From the NCBI GenBank assembly GCA_038251595.1, contig JBBSBC010000121.1:1-11386 (forward strand): 11,386 nt of DNA, in the 5' to 3' direction. The notes under the pieces are model-generated. The model saw nothing but the letters and a program-made list of their open reading frames with translations, was not told the DNA's origin and searched no databases. The position numbers and the translations under genes are program-made. Positions 5,902 to 11,386 of the stretch are shown here, one piece after another. This stretch comes from JADLCX01 sp038251595. GTDB taxonomy: Bacteria > Planctomycetota > Phycisphaerae > Phycisphaerales > UBA1924. Numbering within the stretch: position 1 is the stretch's first letter; every line of letters starts with the position of its first letter.

Positions 5902-6699
5902 GTGCGACCTGAAATCCCCAACAACCTGCGTACAAGTCCGGTCGCGCTGCGGCATTGGCTGCGGGAACGCATCGACGCGATCCAGACCGGCGAAGCTGCG
6001 CACACACCGACCATCGCCACCGGCTGGCGAACCGTCGATAAAGCGCTCCCTGGCGGGGGCCTTCGGCGCGGCATGATCCATGAGTGGTTTGGGATTGAGG
6101 CATCAACCCCTGACACGAGTGAGAATGCCCCAAGCGCCCGTCGCGAATGGATACCACCGCTGTTGATCCTCGCCCATCTGGCCGATCGCGCCACCACCAT
6201 CAACGGACAGGCCGAGCGTGGGTGGTGTGTCTGGATCGGCGCACGCATCTGGCCCGCCCCGCACGCAATCGCCAATGCACTCCCCCGCACGCTGTTGGTT
6301 GATCCGTCCACGGCCGCCGATCGGCTGTGGGCCATCGACGCCTGCCTGCGCTGCCCCGGTCTTGTGGTCATCGCCGACGGCTCAGCGCTCGACACCGCCG
6401 CCACGCGGCGGCTGCAACTGGCGGCGGAATCGGCGGGAGCAATCTCAATTATCGCACGCCCCCCGCACGAGATTGGGTGCCTCTCCGCTGCCGCCACGCG
6501 CTGGCGGGTGGCGCACGCGACGACCGGCCACGCAGACGGTGCGCAGAGGTGGAAAGTCAAACTGTTTCGATGCAAGGGAGTCGCATCGACGGTCACGCAT
6601 GGAAGTTCGGTTGTATTGGAGCGGAACGATGTCGGTGCTGTTGTCGATGTATCTCCCGACGTGGGCGAGCGATCTGGCTACGCGTCGATCGCGTCTTGA
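5902..6699 (+). CDS. imuA: ImuA, RecA-like mutasome accessory protein
   Basis: ImuA is a RecA/SulA-like protein that works with ImuB and DnaE2 in damage-induced mutagenesis. The 265-residue product has the family's N-terminal signature, TGWRTVDKALPGG at 40-52 followed by LRRGMIHEWFG at 54-64. A hydrophobic strand LVVIADG at 154-160 sits where RecA has its Walker B region, and LSAAATRWRV at 194-203 is a characteristic ImuA motif. No GKT P-loop is seen, which is common in ImuA, so ATP binding is unlikely by the usual mode. GTG 5902 is chosen because it gives a short natural N-terminus just behind the promoter-like sequence; an in-frame TTG at 5851 would add 17 residues. The ATG two bases upstream (5900) is in another frame and leads only to a short, cysteine- and arginine-rich frame without family features. 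The last 23 or so codons overlap imuB. Assignment rests on motifs plus position in the cassette. Confidence 0.88.
   Translation: MRPEIPNNLRTSPVALRHWLRERIDAIQTGEAAHTPTIATGWRTVDKALPGGGLRRGMIHEWFGIEASTPDTSENAPSARREWIPPLLILAHLADRATTINGQAERGWCVWIGARIWPAPHAIANALPRTLLVDPSTAADRLWAIDACLRCPGLVVIADGSALDTAATRRLQLAAESAGAISIIARPPHEIGCLSAAATRWRVAHATTGHADGAQRWKVKLFRCKGVASTVTHGSSVVLERNDVGAVVDVSPDVGERSGYASIAS
6618..6621 (+). promoter_or_regulatory. Shine-Dalgarno of imuB inside imuA
   Basis: GGAG lies 7 bases before ATG 6629, within the imuA coding sequence. It favours this ATG over the in-frame ATG at 6599, which would put ten residues before the conserved first strand, and over the far upstream frame opening at 6218. 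Confidence 0.65.
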
Positions 6700-8164
6700 T
6701 CGCACGCACGCGGTGCTGCTCTCCCATCTCGACCACCAGCGCGAGGCGGTCGGTTCCTGCTGCGCTGTGGCCCTACGCGCCGGTGTTCATCCGGGCATGA
6801 CCCTCACGCACGCCCGCGCCTTGCTCCCGCCGAATCGCACGCACGTCGAACCGCTGGATGTTGAGGGTAACGCCCGTTCGCTCCGGCGCTTCGGGGCGTG
6901 GATGATCCGCTTCGTTCCCACCTTGGCTGTTGATCCTCCCGACGGCTTGTGGCTGGATGCCACCGGGTGCGAGCGGTTGTACGGGGGCCTCGATCGGTTG
7001 ATAAACCGGATGCAACGGGCGGTCAAGCGGCTGGGGATCGCCACAGGCCTTGCGGCCGCGCCGACGTGGGGCGCGGCGTGGGCGATAGCGCGGTTCGGGT
7101 CCGGCCCGGCGGTCAATCTCGATCCGAACGTGCTGCAAAGCACGCTCGCACCCCTGCCCATCGCCGCCCTGCGCATCGACGAGACGACTCAGGCCAAGCT
7201 GCACCGCGTAGGAATCGAACGCATACGCCACCTGCTGGACCTTCCCCGTACATCGCTGGCAGATCGGTACGGCGATGAACTGCTCATGCGGCTGGATCAG
7301 GCGCTCGGGCAGGCCGTTGAGAGCATCGTGCCCATCCGCCCGCGCGCGCCGATCGTCGCCGAACGGTTGTTCGACGGGCCGACCGATCAGACCGAAACGA
7401 TCCAACTGGTGGCTCGTGAACTTCTCGTCCAAGTGGCCGCGCTATTAGCCGCACGCCAATGTGGGTGTCGGGTGCTGGAACTGACGCTCCTGCGCTCCGA
7501 CCTTGACCCGCTCATTCTCACCGTGCAGACAGCGCGCCCGACGTGCGATGGGCGGCACCTATGGACGCTCGCACGTCCGAAGGTCGAATCGGCGCATCTC
7601 GGCTTTGGTGTCGAGGGTGTGCGCGCGCAGGCCCGCGCCATGGCCCGCCTCTCGCACGAGCAGCACACCGCGTGGGAAGAGGATCGGCAGGCAACCCCGA
7701 CCGACGTCCTCGGCCGATTGGTGGACACGCTTGTGGCGCGGCTTGGGACGGACCGTGTGCTGCGCATCGCGCCGGTCGAATCGCACCGGCCCGAACGATC
7801 ATTTGAGTTTGAGCGGGTGGCGAGTATCGACCACAAGCCGCGTGCCGGGACGATTCCCGCGCCCAGTTTGATCGACGCCGACCGGCCTTCGCTACTCCTC
7901 CCGCGTCCGATCCGCATCGACGCGACGTTCCTCGTGCCCGATGGCCCGATCGCTCGGCTCGACATCCGCCGCGATTCTCAACGGATTATCGCCAGCATTG
8001 GCCCCGAGCGGATCGAGGGGGAATGGTGGCGTGGGGCTTCCCGCGCCCGCGACTACTTCAAGGTTCAGACCGAGAGCGGGCGGTGCTTGTGGGTGTATCG
8101 GGAGGTCGGGACTGGCCGGGATCAGGTCCGAGAGCAGTGGTTCATGCACGGCGAGTGGGCGTAA
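6629..8164 (+). CDS. imuB: ImuB, catalytically inactive Y-family polymerase scaffold
   Basis: ImuB bridges ImuA, DnaE2 and the beta clamp but does not polymerise. The 511-residue product starts MSVLLSMYLPTW, where active Y-family enzymes carry the first catalytic aspartates (DMDAFF-type); S6 and Y8 stand there instead. The second site, normally S-x-D-E, reads P-P-D-G at 103-106 before LWLDATGC, so the glutamate is gone. The palm and fingers continue through GIATGLAAAP, then a helix-hairpin-helix-like stretch (HRVGIERIRHLLDLP) and the little-finger region. The C-terminal ImuB extension has VESHRPER, LLLPRPIRI, RDYFKV and a terminal WFMHGEWA, close to the family's usual ending. At the place where relatives have a clamp-binding motif there is Q345-H-T-A-W-E, which keeps Q and W but loses the hydrophobic residues. 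The length is normal. The gene overlaps imuA by 71 bases and is followed by dnaE2 after 14 bases, so all three should be co-translated. Confidence 0.94.
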   Translation: MSVLLSMYLPTWASDLATRRSRLDRTHAVLLSHLDHQREAVGSCCAVALRAGVHPGMTLTHARALLPPNRTHVEPLDVEGNARSLRRFGAWMIRFVPTLAVDPPDGLWLDATGCERLYGGLDRLINRMQRAVKRLGIATGLAAAPTWGAAWAIARFGSGPAVNLDPNVLQSTLAPLPIAALRIDETTQAKLHRVGIERIRHLLDLPRTSLADRYGDELLMRLDQALGQAVESIVPIRPRAPIVAERLFDGPTDQTETIQLVARELLVQVAALLAARQCGCRVLELTLLRSDLDPLILTVQTARPTCDGRHLWTLARPKVESAHLGFGVEGVRAQARAMARLSHEQHTAWEEDRQATPTDVLGRLVDTLVARLGTDRVLRIAPVESHRPERSFEFERVASIDHKPRAGTIPAPSLIDADRPSLLLPRPIRIDATFLVPDGPIARLDIRRDSQRIIASIGPERIEGEWWRGASRARDYFKVQTESGRCLWVYREVGTGRDQVREQWFMHGEWA

Positions 8165-8165
8165 C

Positions 8166-8172
8166 AGGGGGA
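8166..8172 (+). promoter_or_regulatory. Shine-Dalgarno of dnaE2
   Basis: AGGGGGA lies 6 bases before GTG 8179 and just after the imuB stop at 8162-8164. It selects GTG 8179 over the next in-frame GTG at 8260, which has no such site and would leave only seven residues before the PHP domain. The ATG at 8172 is out of frame. Confidence 0.7.
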
Positions 8173-8178
8173 TGTGTT

Positions 8179-11100
8179 GTGCCGGAGGCACCGTTTGCCA
8201 AGCCGTGGCCTCATCCACTGCACGCATCGACCGCGCGCGAGGAGTCACACGCGCCGACCGTGCCGGCTTCGGAGACCCCCTACGCCGAACTGCACGTCAC
8301 CAGCAACTTCACGTTCCTTACCGGCGCAAGCCAGCCCGATGAACTCGCCGCCCACGCCGCGACACTCGGGCACCGTGCGATCGCCATCACCGACCGCAAC
8401 ACGCTGGCGGGGATCGTCCGTGCCCATGTCGCGGCCAAGCAGTCGGGTATTCAACTCATCGTCGGTTGCTGCGTTGAACTCTGTGAGCCAACTCCACAGT
8501 CGGTGCTGGTCTACCCCACCGACCGCGCCGCCTACGGCCGTCTCTGCCAACTGCTCACGCTCGGCAAACGCCGTGCCCAGAAGGGCGAATGCCGGTTGGC
8601 CCTGCACGACCTGATCGAACACGCCGAGGGGCTGCTGGCCGTCGTCATCCCGCCCAAGATCATCGACGACGGGTTCATCGATGTCCTGCTCGGTCTTAAT
8701 CGCATCTTCACCAACGATCGCCTCTCACTCGCTGCCGCACGCACCTACACCCAGAACGACACCCAGCGCCTGCACCAGATCGCGGCCGTGGCCGAGCACA
8801 CCGCTGTGCCGATGGTGGCAACTAACAATGTGCATTACCACATCCCCGAGCGGCGGCAACTGCAGGATGTTCTGACCTGCATCCGGCACGGCTGCACCAT
8901 CGAGCAGGCGGGGTTCCGTCTCCACGCGCACGCCGAGCGCCACCTCAAGCCCCCATCCGAGATGGCCCGCCTCTTCGCCGAATACCCGAGTGCCATCGCC
9001 CGCACGGTTGAGATCGCCACTCGTGCCGCCGGGTTCTCGCTCGACCAACTCCGCTACGAGTACCCCGACGAGATCGTGCCCAAGGGGACAACCCCGATGG
9101 ATCACCTCATCGAACTCACCTGGGCCGGCGCGGCGGGTCGTTATCCGTTTGGAGTCACCGACAACGTGCGTGCCCAGATCGAGCATGAGCTTCGCTTGAT
9201 CGACGATCTGCGCTATGCGCCGTATTTCCTGACCGTGCATGATCTGGTCCGCTTCGCCGTCTCGCGCGGCATCCTCTGTCAGGGCCGTGGCGCGGCCGCC
9301 AACTCCGCCGTCTGCTACTGCCTCGGCATCACCGCCGTCGATCCCGATCGGGTCAACGTGCTCTTCGAGCGGTTCATCAGCAAGGAGCGGGATGAGCCCC
9401 CCGACATCGACATCGACTTCGAGCACGAGCGCCGCGAGGAGGTCATCCAATACATTTACGGGAAGTACGGGCGTGACCGCGCCGCATTGACCGCCGAGGT
9501 CATCAGCTACCGTGGTCGCAGCGCCATCCGCGATGTCGGCAAGGCGATGGGCCTCTCTCTCGATCTGGTGGACCAACTCGCCAAAGAACTCGACTGGTGG
9601 AACGACAATCCGGACAACGATCAACGGCTCAAGTCGCTCGGGCTGAATCCCAACGACCCGCACCTGGCTCGGGTCATGTCGCTGGCCCGCCAGTTGATGG
9701 GCTTCCCGCGCCATCTCTCCCAGCACGTCGGCGGGTTCGTCATCACCCGCACACCGCTCTGTGAACTCGTCCCCATCGAGAACGCCGCGATGGATAATCG
9801 GACAGTGATCGAGTGGGACAAGGACGACATCGACGCCCTCGGAATGCTCAAGGTCGATTGTCTCGGCCTCGGGATGCTCACCTGCATCCGCAAGTGCTTT
9901 GCGCTTGTCGATCAGCACGAGGGCAAGTCGTTCACGCTCGCCACCATCCCCGCCGAAGACCCCGACACCTACGACATGATCTGCAAGGCCGACACCGTGG
10001 GGGTCTTCCAGATCGAATCGCGAGCGCAGATGTCGATGCTCCCGCGCTTGCGGCCGCGCTGCTACTACGACTTGGTCATCGAAGTGGCCATCGTGCGCCC
10101 CGGCCCGATTCAGGGTGACATGGTGCATCCGTACCTGCGGCGGCGGAACAACAAAGAGCCGATCGTGTACGTCTCACCCGAGATCGAGAAGGTGCTGGGG
10201 CGAACCCTCGGTGTGCCATTATTCCAAGAGCAGGCGATGTCGCTGGCCGTGGTCGCGGCCGGGTTCACACCTGGCGAGGCCGACCAACTCCGCCGCGCGA
10301 TGGCGGCGTGGAAGCGGAGCGGGAAGGAGATCTTTCGATTCGAGCGGAAGTTGATCGACGGAATGTTGGCGCGCGGTCACACCGCAGAGTTTGCCAACCA
10401 GGTGTTCACCCAGATCAGCGGGTTCAGCGGATACGGCTTCCCCGAGTCGCACGCCGCGAGCTTCGCCCTACTGGTGTACGCCTCATGCTGGCTCAAGCGC
10501 CACCACCCGGCCGCGTTCGCCGCCGCGCTCATCAACAGCCAGCCGATGGGGTTTTATCAGCCCGCTCAGATCATCCGCGATGCGCAGGAACACGGGGTCG
10601 AGGTCCGGCCCGTCGATGTCAACTTCAGCGCTTGGGATTGCACGCTCCAACCCACCGCGAACGGCCCCGCCATCCGGCTCGGGATGCGAATGGTGGGTGG
10701 GTTGCCGAAGGTTGAGGCCGAACGGGTGATCGCGGCGGTGGCGCAGCACGGGCGAGCATTGTCTGTTGCATCGCTGCGCCGACGGGGCGCGGTCCGGGCC
10801 TCGGCGCTCCGGCTGCTGGCCGAGGCCGACGCCTTCGGGTCGATGGGCTTGACGCGCCAGCGGGCGCTGTGGGAGGTGCAGGCGCTGAAGGATGGGGATG
10901 CGCCGCTCTTTGATGGGTTGGATGAATCCGGTGTCGATCATGGTGGGATGGACAACGTCTTGTCGCTCCCGAGCATCCCCGCGCACACCGAGGTCTCGCA
11001 CGATTATCACGCCGTCGGGTTGTCGCTCAAGGCCCATCCGATCTCGTTCCTGCGCGAGCAGCTTGCGGCCGTGGGCATCACGGTCAACGCAGCGCTCACC

Positions 11101-11386
11101 GATGAAGCACGCACACCCAGAGGCACCCGCATCTCGGTGGCCGGGATTGTGCTTGTCCGTCAGCGCCCCGGCACCGCGTCGGGCATCGTCTTTATGACCC
11201 TCGAAGATGAGACCGGTATCGCCAACCTCATCGTCCGCCCCCAAGTCTTCGAGCGCTTCCGCCGCGCTGCACGGCACAGCCGAATGATCGTCTGCGAAGG
11301 GACCATCGAGCGGGCGGGCGAGGTGGTCCACGTTTTAGCGAGGTCTATTCGAGGGATCGATGCACCTGGCGCAGAGGTTCCGGCCA
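8179..11386 (+). CDS. dnaE2: DnaE2 error-prone DNA polymerase III alpha subunit (3' end beyond window)
   Basis: DnaE2 is the polymerase of the mutasome, copying past DNA lesions with low fidelity. About 1069 codons are present and the frame is open at the window edge; the usual family size is 1030-1100, so only a few dozen residues should be missing. The PHP domain begins YAELHVTSNF at 35-44 and has ITDRN at 70-74; the metal-binding His residues of active PHP domains are replaced (T41, R73), as expected for DnaE2, so no PHP exonuclease activity is likely. The palm carries PDIDIDFE with D411 and D413 and KVDCLGLG with D560, equivalent to E. coli D401, D403 and D555, so the polymerase should be active. 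GFSGYGFPESHAASFA, a DnaE-family signature, is intact, and an OB-fold begins near 985 (ISVAGIVLVRQRPG). GTG 8179 is chosen for its Shine-Dalgarno, 14 bases after imuB. It ends the imuA-imuB-dnaE2 operon. Confidence 0.96.
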   Translation, partial: MPEAPFAKPWPHPLHASTAREESHAPTVPASETPYAELHVTSNFTFLTGASQPDELAAHAATLGHRAIAITDRNTLAGIVRAHVAAKQSGIQLIVGCCVELCEPTPQSVLVYPTDRAAYGRLCQLLTLGKRRAQKGECRLALHDLIEHAEGLLAVVIPPKIIDDGFIDVLLGLNRIFTNDRLSLAAARTYTQNDTQRLHQIAAVAEHTAVPMVATNNVHYHIPERRQLQDVLTCIRHGCTIEQAGFRLHAHAERHLKPPSEMARLFAEYPSAIARTVEIATRAAGFSLDQLRYEYPDEIVPKGTTPMDHLIELTWAGAAGRYPFGVTDNVRAQIEHELRLIDDLRYAPYFLTVHDLVRFAVSRGILCQGRGAAANSAVCYCLGITAVDPDRVNVLFERFISKERDEPPDIDIDFEHERREEVIQYIYGKYGRDRAALTAEVISYRGRSAIRDVGKAMGLSLDLVDQLAKELDWWNDNPDNDQRLKSLGLNPNDPHLARVMSLARQLMGFPRHLSQHVGGFVITRTPLCELVPIENAAMDNRTVIEWDKDDIDALGMLKVDCLGLGMLTCIRKCFALVDQHEGKSFTLATIPAEDPDTYDMICKADTVGVFQIESRAQMSMLPRLRPRCYYDLVIEVAIVRPGPIQGDMVHPYLRRRNNKEPIVYVSPEIEKVLGRTLGVPLFQEQAMSLAVVAAGFTPGEADQLRRAMAAWKRSGKEIFRFERKLIDGMLARGHTAEFANQVFTQISGFSGYGFPESHAASFALLVYASCWLKRHHPAAFAAALINSQPMGFYQPAQIIRDAQEHGVEVRPVDVNFSAWDCTLQPTANGPAIRLGMRMVGGLPKVEAERVIAAVAQHGRALSVASLRRRGAVRASALRLLAEADAFGSMGLTRQRALWEVQALKDGDAPLFDGLDESGVDHGGMDNVLSLPSIPAHTEVSHDYHAVGLSLKAHPISFLREQLAAVGITVNAALTDEARTPRGTRISVAGIVLVRQRPGTASGIVFMTLEDETGIANLIVRPQVFERFRRAARHSRMIVCEGTIERAGEVVHVLARSIRGIDAPGAEVPA

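Noticed and set aside
5875..5902. Known LexA boxes (CTGT-N8-ACAG, GAAC-N4-GTTC, GTTC-N7-GTTC) before SRAP or imuA
   Set aside because: None of these consensus forms is present in the upstream regions; only the unassigned dyad and repeats described above are seen.
5128..6081. Long - strand open frame (317 codons) opposite the SRAP and imuA genes
   Set aside because: It is a GC-driven shadow: it shows no recognisable motifs and lies opposite a gene with all SRAP catalytic residues.
8725..10128. Long - strand open frame (467 codons) opposite dnaE2
   Set aside because: It runs antiparallel to strongly conserved DnaE2 motifs and reads as low-complexity Asp/His/Val/Gly sequence typical of the reverse complement of GC-rich coding DNA.

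Overview
The window is GC-rich and tightly packed, with every confident gene on the + strand. It suggests a free-living Gram-negative-type bacterium. The style of the solute-binding protein and the gene set would fit a planctomycete, perhaps of the Phycisphaerae type, but that is an inference from general resemblance and no taxonomic marker is present. No insertion sequence, integrase, phage gene or CRISPR array was found.

Left part (1-4689): a rho-independent terminator at about 69-106 closes an upstream unit. It is followed by three closely spaced genes: an exported ABC-type solute-binding protein (136-1731), pyruvate kinase pyk (1757-3301, start set by a Shine-Dalgarno sequence) and full-length cinA (3346-4689). 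Gaps of 25 and 44 bases make co-transcription likely. No ABC permease or ATPase accompanies the binding protein. Middle (4690-5133): a single tRNA-Gly(CCC) gene has its own promoter and a strong hairpin terminator, followed by about 200 bases without a recognisable gene.

Right part (5134-11386): a DNA-damage-tolerance cluster. It holds an SRAP/YedK-type abasic-site crosslinking protein, then imuA, imuB and dnaE2, the last cut by the window edge. imuA-imuB-dnaE2 is the known mutasome: DnaE2 is the error-prone polymerase, ImuB a catalytically dead Y-family scaffold and ImuA a RecA-like accessory protein. imuA and imuB overlap by 71 bases and dnaE2 starts 14 bases after imuB, so the three form one operon. 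SRAP sits 60 bases upstream of imuA. That gap holds a promoter-like pair and closely spaced direct repeats, and the start regions of SRAP and imuA share the element CCTAACnATGTGCG.

The most interesting features are the SRAP-mutasome pairing and its possible shared regulatory element, the three tandem TGTTYGGGC repeats, the -10-like hexamers only 5-7 bases before three start codons (possible leaderless mRNAs), and a weakened clamp-binding motif in ImuB. No wholly unknown system was identified.
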